From the NCBI GenBank assembly GCA_947396885.1, contig OX377205.1, positions 61,228,969 to 61,292,968 of the forward strand: 64,000 nt of DNA, read 5' to 3'. The number at the start of each line of letters is the position of its first letter. Position 1 is the first letter of the stretch. Below the pieces are notes generated by a model, which saw only the letters and a list, made by a program, of their open reading frames with translations, was not told the DNA's origin and searched no databases. Positions 34,187 through 46,408 of the stretch are shown here, piece after piece. The DNA comes from Heligmosomoides polygyrus polygyrus (Eukaryota; Nematoda; Chromadorea; Rhabditida; Heligmosomidae). The position numbers were made by a program, and so were the translations under genes.

Positions 34187-35461
34187 TTAGGTTGATGCAT
34201 AAGTTCTCGGACATTTGGGGCATGAAGTATTTATTATCACAACATACGAACAACATTATCAAATCATTTGAAGTAACCACCCTTTACATCAATTGTGTTT
34301 CGCCAACGTGCTGGTAAGTCATGGATGCCTTTTCTCCAGAACGTGGCCGGTTTTGATTCGAAAAATGTGAGCAGTGCGTCCTTAATATCCTCTCGGTTCC
34401 TAAATTGCTGGCCGTCCAAATAGCGTTGAAGGCTTGAATACAAATGATAGTCAGAAGGAGCGAGATCTGGTGAGTAAGGTGGATGTGGAAGAACGGTCCA
34501 CCCGAAGTCCGCCAACTCAGCCGCCGTCGCGCTAGCAACATGCGGTCTAGCGTTGTCGTGTTGAAAATACACCTTCACTTGCTCTCCTCGTGTGGTTTGA
34601 TGGTGGACCCTCAACTTCCTCAGCTGGTTGACGTAAACCTCTGCCGTCACAGTTATCCCTTCGTCCAGCAGCTCCCAGTATTCTACGCCAAGAACGCTCC
34701 ACCAAATGCATAGCATCACCATTTTCACGTGAAGGTCGGGTTTCGGAACGTCCTCTGCCCCTCCAGTTGCGTCAACCCACTGCGTACGCCGGTGATAATT
34801 AGAGTAGAGTATCCACTTCTCATCCACGGTGACAAGGTTGTCCAGCCATCCGTGGGTACGTCTGAGGGTAAGGAGAGACAGAGCGACACCGGCTCTGCGA
34901 TCCATGTCATGTTGTGTCAAGTCGTGAGGTACCCAGCCACCCAATTTTTGCACCTTGCCAATCGACTTCAATCCTCGAACGACTGTTGAGTGACTAACAC
35001 CAAGAGTGCTCGATAGTTCGCGAGTGGTTTGGTATGGGTCCGCTTCCACTCTACTTCGGAGCCCATCCAAATCCAGTGTCATCGGGCGCCCTTCTCGTTC
35101 ATTATCTTCAACGGAGAATTCACCTAATTCAAGCTTCGAGAACCACTAGTACACAGTACTTCGAGCAGGAGCACTCTCGTTGTGAACATCCTTCAGGCGA
35201 CGATACGATTCGCTGGCATTGAGGCCAGATTGATGCAGGAATAACATGACATGCCGAATATGCGTCTCAGTTGAGATGAATTGCTTAGCCATAATAGCTG
35301 CCGTTAACAATGCAGATGTAAATATTAGGAACAGTTTTGTAGCCTTTTCCCTTCTCTATCGATCGATTATTTACTCGTTGATACATGTGAGAAATTTGGC
35401 GGGAAAATGCGCTTTCAATTCAGGAGGGATCAAATGTCCGAGAACTTAAGCACCAACTCAA
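34187..35461 (-). mobile_element. Mariner transposon, near full length
   Basis: 1275 bp with inverted ends around TTAGGTTGATGCATAAG (left) and TTGAGTTGGTGCTTAAG (right, reverse complement), both followed by TTCTCGGACATTTG. TA precedes the left end; the right flank is TG, so the target duplication is imperfect. Encloses one transposase gene. Confidence 0.85.
34264..35292 (-). pseudogene. Mariner transposase with a single premature stop
   Basis: 342 codons from ATG at 35292-35290 to the stop at 34264, the usual mariner length. N-terminal helix-turn-helix region (MAKQFISTETHIRHVMLFLH), WVPHDL linker, then the catalytic D34D triad: VTVDEKW (D157), FQHDNARPH (D246) and YSPDLAPSDYHLY (D281, 34 residues on). 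One TAG interrupts codon 49 (35148-35146), between the HTH region and the linker; no frameshift is seen. A start downstream at 35082 would lose the DNA-binding domain. Inactive in this copy unless the stop is an error. Confidence 0.9.
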
Positions 35462-35918
35462 TGTATAAAATAGAATTCATGTGCGTGGCTCCGAAGACGA
35501 GGGTCCGTCTGCGTACGTAAGAATCGATTCATTCCGACTTCACGCTAGGGCCATTCTTCTTTCTTACGATAACCATATGAGTATAGGACTTCTACGGAAA
35601 GCATTTAAAAAATGCTATCTCACCATTCATTAGAGTAGGGAAAATACTTCTCCCTATTCAGTAGAACTACCTAGTAGGCCTACAGTAGAACTGTATCAAT
35701 GAATGGATTGCCCCATTTTCACCGTACAGCCTAAATCTCCAGCTTTTCGGCCTTTTAGCGCAATTGCTGTGTTGTGACTAACTTATGAACAGCAGCAGCG
35801 AAGACTAAAAGCATGAAGATGTATTTGATAACGATAACCACACAAGACGTTCTTACTAGGGCACCACGTTTTCAAATCGATACCGTAAAAACTATCGTTG
35901 CGGGACCACCACGTCTAA
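35462..35918. other. No recognisable gene
   Basis: No motif or repeat identified. Confidence 0.35.
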
Positions 35919-36252
35919 GGCCGGGGGCATACTTCTATCTCCGCGATGCCATCGCAGCGCTCAGTTCATGGCCATTCCGCCGCACGCCGTCGAGTTGTCA
36001 AAGGAAACTTCGCCGCGGCCACCGCAACAGTGGCGGTCTCCATGCGCGATGGCTTCTCGCGTCCATCGCGGGCATGGCATTTTTTTAGCGCCGCGCGCGG
36101 TATTTAGCCTTGGTCCTGGACGGATCGCCGTCGCGCTCCCTTGCAGAGCGATGAGCGATGCGACGAGCACTGAGGGTTCAAATTCTTCCGCGTCGATCTG
36201 CAAAACTCATCGCTGCGATTCGATCGCGACGACGGGAAGTATGCACGAGGCC
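35919..36252. mobile_element. Harbinger-like MITE, copy 2 (inverted relative to copy 1)
   Basis: 334 bp with ends GGCCGGGGGCATACTTC and (reverse complement) GGCCTCGTGCATACTTCCC. The left flank is TAA (35916-35918) and the right CAA. Interior matches 23023-23358 in reverse. Confidence 0.7.
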
Positions 36253-36261
36253 CAAGGATCA

Positions 36262-36440
36262 GTGCTGGCATCAACTCCTACGCACGTTGGACGACGTCTT
36301 CCGCACGTAGTTTGAAGCTCTACGCACGTTCTACAACGCCTTCGGAATGCTACACCCGTTGGACAACGTCTTCATAGGTCTTCTGAATCCCAGCTCACTT
36401 TGACGACATCTGTGGCACATCTTCCGATTTCTGGCGCTCT
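36262..36440. repeat. 42-bp minisatellite units next to MITE copy 2
   Basis: Units such as CGCACGTTGGACGACGTCTTC and TTGACGACATCTGTGGCACA with the TCTTCTGAATCC block. Present only on the right side of the MITE. Confidence 0.55.
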
Positions 36441-38627
36441 GCGTTTGAGCCTCGTCCATACTATGACGCGTTGCCCGCTCAAAATATCGTAAACTTTGAC
36501 GATCCGCGCCTAGGATATAATTCGCAGGCAGTGTTTATAATACTTTCCGGTCGACAATCCGGAAGGATTTGAAAAAAATGGCTGAGAAGCACAAAACGCG
36601 GAGGGAAGACGTGTCCGGAGGAGTGATGACGGCTTATTCAATGCCACCGCGTATCGATTCGAACAGGGCGACTGTCGCTTGGTCCCACAACGATCGTCCG
36701 AGTACTGTGCCTTTTACGCTCAGTACTTTGATCCCTAATATTTTTTCACCTAGCACGTCGGCCAGAAAACGCTTAAATCAGTCCTTCAGGGCAAAAACGG
36801 TAGGTGCGAGCGACCCTAAAAGGTGCGAGGAGCATAGGAGGTCATGCCATCCTGCGAGCGCAGACCCAAAACAAGCAGTTATAACCAAGCAAGGGGCCAA
36901 CACGGGATTGAGGGATTTGGCATCGAAGATGCGAAACAGAAATCATAGTTAACTTTTGGAAAAGGTGCACAGGTTATTAAAAACACCGAGATTTAACAAA
37001 ACCAACGATAAGGATAAAAACCTTAACAAACGTAGGGCCTCACGTCAACACACAAAAGGCACTAGATAATTAAAATAAATCCATGAAAAAATTAAGAAGT
37101 TTAAACCGAGATTTACAAATTTGTAGATAATTCATCTGTTACCTGACCACCCATTGAAGGACAGAGCATCATCTTGGTTATCAAGAAGGGTTCTTGTAGC
37201 TAGAAGCACAAGAAAACCTTCGTGAGATAGCATATGATTACTTGCAGACGATTGAAATGGAAAGGTAGATGATGTCGCTGCATCGAACACAACAGCTGAT
37301 GGCTAGTCACCCGAAGTCGGCCATGGTATCAGCGCATGAGAACTCGCCCGCGTGGGCGGGGTTTCCAGGGAGGCGCGCCCAGTCGAGGTATCTAAGAGGT
37401 ACCTAACGTCCGGACCCCTCCTCTATTACCACTGCTGGCCATAATTTTTGCCACTTCTCATAGATTTAGTCTAAATCACAGCAGTAAGACTCTGCTGTGA
37501 CTGCCTGACCAGGTTGCAAAAAGCTGCAATGGATTACTCCTTTACAACACCACCACAAATTAAGCATAACTTTTTCAGGGTAAAGGTCGGGTGCAGGAAA
37601 ACATGTTGGAGGGGCATCCTTACCTACCCAGACAAATTCCCGCTTCCTGTTATCGTAAAGGACCTATTTTCATCTACAGTTATATTACGGCTTACAAAAG
37701 CTCATCTTTAAAGCGTATTAGTAGGTTGGAGCAGGTGTCGAAACGTGCTATACGCTGTTCATCGCTCAGCTCATGAAGCACCCACTTCGACATCTTCTCC
37801 ACATTGCCGGTTCTCGCCAAATTTCGACGGCTCTACTCAAAACTTCATCATCAAGCGACGACTTGTCGCCTCGACCCGGCTCGAGATTTTTTCTTCGAGA
37901 TCAAAATCGCCAGAAGCGAATTACCCGAAGTAGAGCCTCACCGCTTGTTCGCAAGGACAGTCCATCCCAAAAGCGCTGCTAAGGTTACGGGATGTCTCTG
38001 CCACAGAATGCCCCAATTCAAATTCGTAAAGCGTGCTGACTCGATAGTTGCGTTCATGACTCATGATTTTATTTTTCGCTCCATGATTTTACGGAACCCT
38101 AGAAACATTAGAGCGACATCCTTATATGTTTTTTAAAAGAGCAGAAAAATATCTACTAAATGGTATGCGTGGCTTTTCCTGAGACCAAACGATTTAGTGT
38201 AAAAAAAGCTTGTTCATTTGTACATACCTCGAAACGACGATTAATTTCGGGACAGTCTAATATTATATGTAGAATATGCGAAAGGCAAAAAATTACTTTT
38301 TCACGGATGCAGATCAGGTACTTAAGTCCTTGACACATAATTTTTAATTTTTTTTTCTGCATATTCTACGTTTAGAGGGTAATGCCTTGTGCGGCTGTGT
38401 AAAAATGAAGCACATTTTTCTACTACTTCAGCCCATGGGTGGCAAAGCGGCGCGAGAGCCGTCACACCATCATATTGGTCAACTGCGCGGGCATGGAAAG
38501 CAGGGATGAGCGGTTAGTAAAATTTTGAAACAGGTAAATGGTAGGTGGTAGTTGTATCATTGTCTATGTCACATGTCAGATAAGCCACTTATAACACTCT
38601 TATTGGTGTTTTTTCTTCAACGCACGT
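36441..38627. other. No recognisable gene
   Basis: 36650-36950 contains an arginine/serine-rich open frame with no support. 36960-37140 is AT-rich. No splice-consistent exon or known transposon. Confidence 0.35.
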
Positions 38628-38910
38628 GAGAGTGCGTTGAAGTGGTCGGAAGTGCCTCCTGTCGCATGCTCTCCAACTCAATATTCTTGGTTCGGATTTC
38701 GCCTCCAGGTCAACCAAGCCTTCCATTCTTTCGGGCTCGACGTATTTTTACCAGGCTTATCCGGGCAGGATGATGCATTGAATTGTTCATCGGCTGACCA
38801 GCGCAATTCATTGTATTAGCCAAATACACATTCAAATGTCTCCATCTATCACGCAAGAGTAGAATACGTACCGGGTCTGGCACTACCGTCGTCTTATATC
38901 CTTTATTCAT
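38628..38910 (+). mobile_element. tRNA-derived SINE, copy 7
   Basis: TTGGTTCGGATTTCGCC (box-B region), GTCAACCAAGCCTTCC, GGCTGACCAGCGCAATTC and a TTATATCCTTTATTC tail. Confidence 0.7.
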
Positions 38911-39373
38911 GATTTTCAGCTGCAATGAAAACACTATGGATAGACCTCACGGAGATTCTGGGCTTGGGTGGAGCAGTCGTTAAAAAGAGTCGCTTTTTGT
39001 TTACTCTCCAAAAAAAAACCATCTGTTTACATTTAACACTAATTCTTGCCCAGATCGAATAAAACTCTCTTTATTGTATTGGAAAGGGTTAATTGTAAAT
39101 TGCTGCTAGTGCCAAACATAGTTTCAAAGAGCGCTAAAAGTTCTTGGAGATGCGAAGTATCTGGCACACCCTTAAATCGTATGGACGTTTGTGCTTTTCT
39201 CCACTGATCGACTGGTTTTTTTCCAGATCGTACATTAAGCTAGAAGAAATTTTGGTAAAAACCCCACAAATAGAAATGAGCAAGGCAGTGTTCAGCAATT
39301 CAAAACGCGCTATGAGCAATTAGATAGTTTCGTCTAATCATAGCATTGGGAACCCTGAGAAGGCATCGACCTG

Positions 39374-39542
39374 GGGCCAGATTCATCAAAGTTACTGCAG
39401 TAACTTTAACGGAGAACCGTAAACGAAAGCTCAGATAACATGGCTTATCGCTCACCATATCGCTTGATAAGCTGCATCATACGAGCTATTTGCTTACAAT
39501 TCTCCGTTAAAGTTACTGCAGTAACTTTGATGAATCCGGCTC
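39374..39542. mobile_element. MITE with long inverted ends (GATTCATCAA family), copy 1
   Basis: Ends GGCCAGATTCATCAAAGTTA (left) and its near-complement TAACTTTGATGAATCCGGC (right). About 40 bp of each end pair, including the palindromic AAAGTTACTGCAGTAACTTT. About 169 bp. Confidence 0.75.
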
Positions 39543-39765
39543 CTGGCGTTGCAAGCGTATCTCGACTGCCAGTGGAAAAAACACAAAACGATTCTTTTTA
39601 ATTGTCCTTATATTCAACTAAGTAATCGCAAGCTTGCCACATTTTGTTGTTCGTTGTTCGAAAAATTCCCGGATAACGAACAGCAAAACGGATAGGCCAA
39701 AACCACCGGAAACCGAACAACGGATAACGGATAGCGGTTAATCCGCTCATTCCTGATGGGAAGAC

Positions 39766-40460
39766 ATGAAGATATGGCGCATGCATACCGCATGGTCATG
39801 GCGTCCAAGGACTGCAGGTGGCAGGAATGCATGCATAAACTTTTCGACCCGGAATTGTTCTTGGCTCGAGAACTTCGACACTGGCAACGAGAAGTGGGTA
39901 GTCTACGCTGGCCACACACCACAGCGTCAGTGGCTCGGTTGCGGCGAAGCAGGATTTCCCACGCCAAGATCGGAACATCACCCAGAAAAGGTAATGCACT
40001 GTGTCTGTTGGAATTTTTTGGTGAAATGCAAAGGAGTCCTTCACTGGGAGCTGCTACCTGCAAACACTATTCTCACTAGCGATGTCCACTGCAGGCTGTT
40101 GAAGCAGCTCTTAGTGGGAAACAAAGCAAGCTCTTCTTCCTTCACGACAATGCGCCTCTACAAGGACACTCGGAAGAAGTGATTCGGATGACATGTTCTG
40201 GCCCGGCCACCCTATTCACCGGACCTGGCTCAAACAGACTAACGTCATTATTTGTGCTGTAGGACCTTGTGTAGAAGTGTTGAGCCTGGTTTGTTGAGCC
40301 AAGTTTGGTATATTTTCGTCAGACTACATTCTTTCGTTACCCAACCATTTCCAGCCGTTCGACCTTACCAGGTTAGGGAGCAACTTGAGAGATGCCTCGG
40401 TGAACTTTCTTATCAAACCCTAGGAATTCTATAGAAGTGGCATCCACAAATTACATGGTA
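39766..40460 (+). pseudogene. Mariner transposase fragment (SETMAR/Hsmar-like group)
   Basis: TGNEKWVVYAGHTPQRQWLG carries the first catalytic block (TGDEKW in intact relatives; here N for D). HPEKVMHCVCWNFLVK, then VLHWELLPANTILTSD and LHDNAPLQGH (from about 40135, degraded) follow in mariner order, and FYRSGIHKLHG near 40430 resembles the C-terminus. Frame changes after about 40180. Confidence 0.75.
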
Positions 40461-40645
40461 CTTGACGAAGTGTTGCAGATAATAACTCATTAGTTGCTGA
40501 ATGTATTGAAAGCCAGAAATAAATTTAAAGAAATAGCGAAAATTCCTAATAGATGGAGACCCTCATGAAGGGAACCAGCTCTGCGATTATCCTTAAGCTC
40601 TACCCCTACACCAGTGATCGACTCAACAGTGGCTTACAAGAAAAA

Positions 40646-40778
40646 GATCCCAACTCAAGGTGAGCTTTTGCTATACTATTTTGGCAGGATGTACGGCCCT
40701 GTGAACGGAGTCTAGAACAACAGTTAGATTTCGCTGAACGCCTTCTTAAATACTTGAAAAGGAGCTCTGAAAGCATGC
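40646..40778 (+). repeat. RTE-3'-related block preceding the tRNA-like element, copy 1
   Basis: CAACTCAAGGTGAGCTTTTGC and GGCAGGATGTACGGCCCTGTG recur at 57752-57887 and, partly, just after the RTE remnant (15663-15720). Confidence 0.5.
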
Positions 40779-41531
40779 GCGCAACTATCATCAACCCTTA
40801 CGACCCCACGACGGATGCCTCGGCGGCGCGGTTGGTAGGAGGGTCAGCTCACAGGAGCACACCGGAGGTGTTTTAGGTTCGAGCCCGCGCACTGCCTAGA
40901 TTTTTACATATATATTTTTGATGTTATTACGCTTTCTCAAGCTCACAGTAGTCAATTTTAGACTATCAATGCTTACAACAAACTAAGGCTGTCTATTTGC
41001 GCCTTCATATGTGCTAGTTTTTCAACGAAGCGTGTTTGCACCATATCATTTCTCTGGAAATAAAAGGTTCAATGCTTTTGCTCTTTTAGTCAACAGCTGT
41101 GGTACCAAACTATGAAACGACTAACACACAAGCACACTAGCACACTAGCAATACCTTGCAAAAGCCAGTGCGGAACAGTCTTCTACCTGGCAAGGAACGG
41201 CCAGTTCTTCTTCGTTGAACGCGTAATCCATGGATGTAGAGAAAGGTCCTGAGTGGACGCCGACGTAACCAACTGCCACCCACGAAAAAAACTAGCACAT
41301 GTGAAGGCGCAAATAGACAGCCTTGGTTTGTTTCAAGCCTTGATAGTCTAAAATCGACTTCTTTGATCATGAGAAAGCTTAATAAGGACAAATAATATGA
41401 GCAAAGACACTGGCAGCACGCGGACTCGAACTCAAAAGCTCGGCGCTGTGCTTATATGAGCCGGCACTTCTACCGACTGCGCCGCCGAGGTACATACTGC
41501 GGGGTTTGATAAGGGTTGATGAGAGTTGCGC
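40779..41531. mobile_element. Inverted-repeat element with tRNA-like sequences at both ends
   Basis: About 753 bp. Left arm from GCGCAACTATCATCAACCC; right arm (reverse complement) from GCGCAACTCTCATCAACCC. Each arm continues with a tRNA-like unit (CCTCGGCGGCGC...; box B GGTTCGAGCCC left, AGTTCGAGTCC right) and then TTTTAGACTATCAA and GGCTGTCTATTTGCGCCTTC. The arms are about 250 bp. The minus strand of the centre resembles the Cys/His stretch of the relative at 58.15-58.38 kb. Confidence 0.65.
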
Positions 41532-42368
41532 ACCAGCGGTGTGCGTAAGTGATATTCGAAATTTCGTCAATCGTAATTCGTATTTACGAAAAATCCGTCG
41601 TAAATCGTAAACCGTAGAAGTTACCTGACGTGTAGTACAGTACAAATGACTTTTTATAGGTTTTTCTGCTAACGCTAATACAAGGTGATGCAGAACTTAT
41701 TCATCGTATTATCTTTAGCAGTTTTCTTGTCAATTTTTTCTTTTTTGTTTAGTTTGAGTTTTCCTTCTGGTCAGACACCATTCAAATTAAACTCTACATG
41801 TTTGAAGAAAATTGAAAAAGTGGTTGGCTTAAAAACTTTACCTTAACCATGATGTTTCAACAAAAAGCTTTCGTCGTTTGAATAATCATTAAATTTCCAA
41901 CCCTGAGCTAACGCGGGCGCAACTCCTTCCTGTGACGCACGAAAAGATCATGCCAGAGAAGGGCGGAAATGGATAGTACTACGAGAATCTGCACCCTTTA
42001 CGTAGTAGAAAACATGACTCGTTTTTGCTGAGTCGTTGAACACAAGGAGCCATGTACGGGCCCTCGGAGGGACAGTATTGCACCGTCAGCGTTTGCCCAC
42101 GAGCATACGTGCGCCTGCGCTGATAGACTAGGTAGACGCTCGATAACATTCACGAAAATTTATGGTTTACGACCCAAAATGTCGTAAATCTTAAATTGTA
42201 CAGAAAAATTTCCAAAAATGGTCGTAACCCATAAAATCGCAAATCGTAATTACGCACACCCTGCTGCGCACACGTTTTCACACCGCTTTTCAGGGCTTTA
42301 AATGAGCGTTCAGCAAAAACTAACTGTAATATTCTCCAAGTTCTCTCTTCGTAAAACCTCGGCATTAT
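41532..42368. other. AT-rich intergenic
   Basis: Two blocks rich in TCGTAAATCGTAA-type short repeats (41545-41620 and 42160-42260). No gene seen. Confidence 0.35.
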
Positions 42369-44174
42369 TTAGATGTTTCGATTACTTCTGTGCCGAACGA
42401 GGTTGTTAGGTGGACCAGTATTTATTGAGCGGCCTAACGTTTCGATTCGTCGTCTTCGGAGGCCTAAAAGTGGCTTGAGGATTCGGATGTTGCTATCTAT
42501 CCGACCAAACGCCTCACTCTAGCCTTTCGGATATCGTCTTGAGGCATAGCAAGAAATCCCGAACCCATGAACGATAAGCTCACCCGCGGATCCACCGCTT
42601 GTGCGGAGCGACGCCGCTGCCGCAGTTAGTCGACAGATGGTGACTGAGACTCACTATACTGTTCATTCTACACTATGTATACTGTGTATACCAGTGTCAT
42701 TCTTAACCACATCCTTGTCACCACCTGTCGCTCTATAACTCACATTGCGAAATAAACGGCACTTCATATCACGGCACGTGCACTTCATATCAAAGTCGTT
42801 TCCGCCATGTTCCTCCACTTTATGCTTGCCCAGAGGATTCGTTAAGATACCCCGCCTTTTGCACGCTAGATGTTCATTAACACGAATAGCAAGTACCCTT
42901 CCGGTTTCCGCAATGTATGTCTGGCTGTATATCCTGTATTGAAGCTCATAGATGACGCCAACTTTGGCGCAATCCCCTACTTTCCCGTAAGGACATACAA
43001 CACAGTTTTCCGTTACGCACTCCCTTTCGTAAAGCCTATTTCGAACCAGCTGGCGTCTGATACTGTCGTTTGGAATGTTAACTAAAACAACAGCATCCTC
43101 CAACTAGGCCCGTCTTGTGCTTCGTTGTAGAGCGGAAGTGACGTTATCGGAAATGAAAGAGACACACAAGGGTACTTTATCTCGGCGTGGTACAGCTCGC
43201 TGAACAGAGTGGGATCCCCTGTGGTGATGTGGTACCGTGTATCCATTCTGCGCAGCTATTTGACATGCTAGTTGCACAGATTCACGTCGTTCTTCAGCAC
43301 CAGTGCATACATCGTTTGCAGTTCTGAACATGTTCTTCACCACCGCGCGTTTGACTGCGTTAGGATGCGCAGATGATGCATGGACCAAGATGTTCTTAGA
43401 ACTTTCTTTGCGGTACCACTTCACTCGGATCATGCCACCAGATAATTTAAACTGTACATTCAGATATGGGAGCCTACCGTTTTTCGGGGTTTCTCTCGTC
43501 ATCTTGATGTACTGCGACTGATGATTTAGAAGATTGAAACACTCATCCATTTCGGATTGTGTTGAAGTTATAATGAAACAATCATCAATATATCTTCAAT
43601 ACATCAGTGGAAGACGATCTAGAACCGGCTGCTCTATTTTGCTCATAAAGCATACCGCAAGCACAGGAGTCACTCGCTGGCCCATGGCCAGGCCTCTGGT
43701 TTGTAAATAATATCTACCTGACCATTTGAAAATATTACAATTCAAGCATTCCTTGACCAGAGTCATGATGCATTCCTTACTGAGTCCAAAAGTGTTGATA
43801 TTATCATGATACCGGTCAAGCATTTCTGATAAGGCTTGCAAGGCATCATTATTTTGGACGTTGGTGTAAAGTGCGGTTACATCAAATGACTCCACAATAC
43901 AACCTTCATCAAAACGTCTATTGTGGAGCTGTCCAAGAAATGCTCTCGTATTAGCCAGGTGAGCAGGAACCATTACAAGCAACTGGCTGACGATTCTATT
44001 TAGAAACCAAGATATTCTGTCAGTTGGTCCCCTACACAACTACTTATAGGCCTTATTTTAAATCTATCCGGTGACATTGACAGCGTATCCTCTGGCGCAA
44101 GTTTATGGGTCTTGATAAGGCTGTAGAACACTGGACAAGTTGCATTGTCCAGCTTGAGCCTGCTGAGCAATTTT
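42369..44174 (-). mobile_element. Penelope-like element, left copy
   Basis: Minus-strand copy, 5'-truncated within the reverse transcriptase and with an internal deletion of roughly 130 bp in the GIY-YIG region (near 42770). Otherwise almost identical to the right copy at 44213-46785. Outer end: CTAACAACC...GTGCCGAA block. Confidence 0.85.
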
Positions 44175-44185
44175 GGCATTAGCAA
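42663..44185 (-). pseudogene. Penelope RT-endonuclease, left copy, broken
   Basis: In order on the minus strand: KLAPEDTLSMSPDRFKIRPI (to 44185), frame change at SCVG/GPTDRIS, then FLNRIVSQLLVMVPAHL and SFDVTALYTNV (RT motif typical of Penelope), GLAMGQRVTPVLAVCFM, an in-frame TGA (43598-43596) and directly after it the RYIDDCFI catalytic box. LPYLNVQFKLSGG and VKRAVVKNMF follow, then the GIY-YIG domain (VGVIYELQYRIYSQTYIAET, VNEHLACKRRG). Stops and frame breaks make it non-functional. Penelope-like elements are retrotransposons that pair an RT with a GIY-YIG nuclease. Confidence 0.85.
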
Positions 44186-44212
44186 TTATCCTCATCAGTA
44201 CAATTTCCGCAA

Positions 44213-46408
44213 ATGTTCTACAAAGAACCAGCTCCTGTTCCAGAAGTGGATGTCAAGTTAAGAATTCTAACATCTGATATATTGGCCGTTCTTAGAAATT
44301 ACCAGCGGCTCAATAACAATAACTTAACATACGACCAATGGAAGGGGTTCCGAGAACTACGCGAATTAGGATCAAATGGTACAATTCGTATTTCTGTAAG
44401 CGACAAAGGTGGGGAGTTTGTGATTATACCGCAGTCACTGGACAGAGGCATATCAGAGCTCCATCTGCAGGATTCTTCAGTTTGCCGTCTCGCTAGCGCT
44501 GCTGAGTTTTCGTCGCAATGCAGACGCCTTAATCACGTTTGGATGACCGTGGGCAGATCTGCTGGAATTGATCCAAAATTGCTCAGCAGGCTCAAGCTGG
44601 ACAATGCAACTTGTACAGTGTTCTACAAGCCTTATCAAGACCATAAACTTGCGCCAGAGGATACGCTGTCAATGTCACCGGATAGATTTAAAATAAGGCC
44701 TATAATTAGTTGTGTAGGGGACCAACTGACAGAATATCTTGGTTTCTAAATAGAATCGTCAGCCAGTTGCTGGTAATGGTTCCNNNNNNNNNNNNNNNNN
44801 NNNNNNNNNNNNNNNNNNNNNNNNNNNNNNNNNNNNNNNNNNNNNNNNNNNNNNNNNNNNNNNNNNNNNNNNNNNNNNNNNNNNNNNNNNNNNNNNNNNN
44901 NNNNNNNNNNNNNNNNNNNNNNNNNNNNNNNNNNNNNNNNNNNNNNNNNNNNNNNNNNNNNNNNNNNNNNNNNNNNNNNNNNNTAATTAGTGTGTAGGGG
45001 ACCAACTGACAGAATATCTTGGTTTCTAAATAGAATCGTCAGCCAGTTGCTGGTAATGGTTCCTGCTCACCTGAGTAATACGAGAGCATTTCTTGGACAG
45101 CTCCACAATAGACGTTTTGATGAAGGTTGTATTGTGGAGTCATTTGATGTAACCGCACTTTACACCAACGTCCAAATTAATGATGCCTTGCAAGCCTTAT
45201 CAGAAATGCTTGCCCGGTATCATGATAATATCAACACTTTTGGACTCAGTAAGGAATGCATCATGACTGTGGTCAAGGAGTGCTTGAATTGTAATATTTT
45301 CAATTGGTCAGGTAGATATTATTCACAAACCAGAGGCCTGGCCATGGGCCAGCGATTGGCTCCTGTGCTTGCGGTATGCTTTATGAGCAAAATAGAGCAG
45401 CCGGTTCTAGATCGTCTTCCACTGATGTATTAAAGATATATTGATGATTGTTTTATTATAACTTCAATAACTTCAACACAATCCGAAATGGATGAGTGTT
45501 TCAATCTTCTAAATCATCAGTCGCAGTACATCACGATGACGAGAGAAACCCCGAAAAACGGTAGGCTCCCATATCTGAATGTACAGGTTAAATTATCTGG
45601 TGGCATGATCCGAGTGAAGTGGTACCGCAAAGAAAGTTCTAAGAACATCTTGGTCCATGCATCATCTGCGCATCCTAACGCAGTCAAACGCGCGGTGGTG
45701 AAGAACATGTTCAGAACTGCAAACGATGTATGCACTGGTGCTGAAGAACGACGTGAATCTGTGCAACTAGCATGTCAAATAGCTGCGCAGAATGGATACA
45801 CGGTACCACATCACCACAGGGGATCCCACTCTGTTCAGCGAGCTGTACCACGCCGAGATAAAGTACCCTTGTGTGTCTCTTTCATTTCCGATAACGTCAC
45901 TTCCGCTCTACAACGAAGCACAAGACGGGCCTAGTTGGAGGATGCTGTTGTTTTAGTTAACATTCCAAACGACAGTATCAGACGCCAGCTGGTTTGAAAT
46001 AGGCTTTACGACAGGGAGTGCGTAACGGAAAACTGTGTTGTGTGTCCTTACGGGAAAGTAGGGGATTGCGCCAAAGTTGGCGTCATCTATGAGCTTCAAT
46101 ACAGGATATACAGCCAGACATACATTGCGGAAACCGGAAGGGTACTTGCTATTCGTGTTAATGAACATCTAGCGTGCAAAAGGCGGGGTATCTTAACGAA
46201 TCCTCTGGGCAAGCATAAAGTGGAGGAACATGGCGGAAACGACTTTGATATGAAGTGCACGATTTTGACCATCGAGAGAGATATTTCGTCTAGAAAAGTG
46301 CTGGAGGCGTTCCGGTTTCTTTCAAGAAATCCACGAATGAACAATCGAAATGAATGTCCTTCGGTCACCGATGACTTTCTGCCGTTTATTTCGCAATGTG
46401 AGTTATAG
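44213..46408 (+). pseudogene. Penelope RT-endonuclease, right copy, broken and gap-containing
   Basis: Longer 5' part: KEPAPVPEVDVKL, then SDKGGEFVIIPQSLDRG (a motif upstream of the RT in Penelope proteins), KLAPEDTLSMSPDRFKIRP. Frame change at SCVG/GPTDRIS as in the left copy, then the gap at 44784-44983. Then SFDVTALYTNV, GLAMGQRLAPVLAVCFM, in-frame TAA (45431-45433), RYIDDCFI, and GIY-YIG (VGVIYELQYRIYSQTYIAET; here with complete tail FRFLSRNPRMNNRNE) ending near 46408. Additional stop near 45934. Same lesions as the left copy. Confidence 0.85.
44784..44983. other. Assembly gap, 200 N
   Basis: Exactly 200 N. The 81 bases before (44703-44783) and the 80 bases after (44984-45063) are the same Penelope segment apart from one base (TTAGTTGTG vs TTAGTGTG), so the contig ends overlap and the true gap is probably zero or negative. 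Confidence 0.95.

Noticed and set aside
36569..36952. 127-codon basic frame (KKMAEKHKTRREDVS) as a gene
   Set aside because: No known motif and it overlaps a dispersed GAGTACTGTG repeat block; insufficient support.
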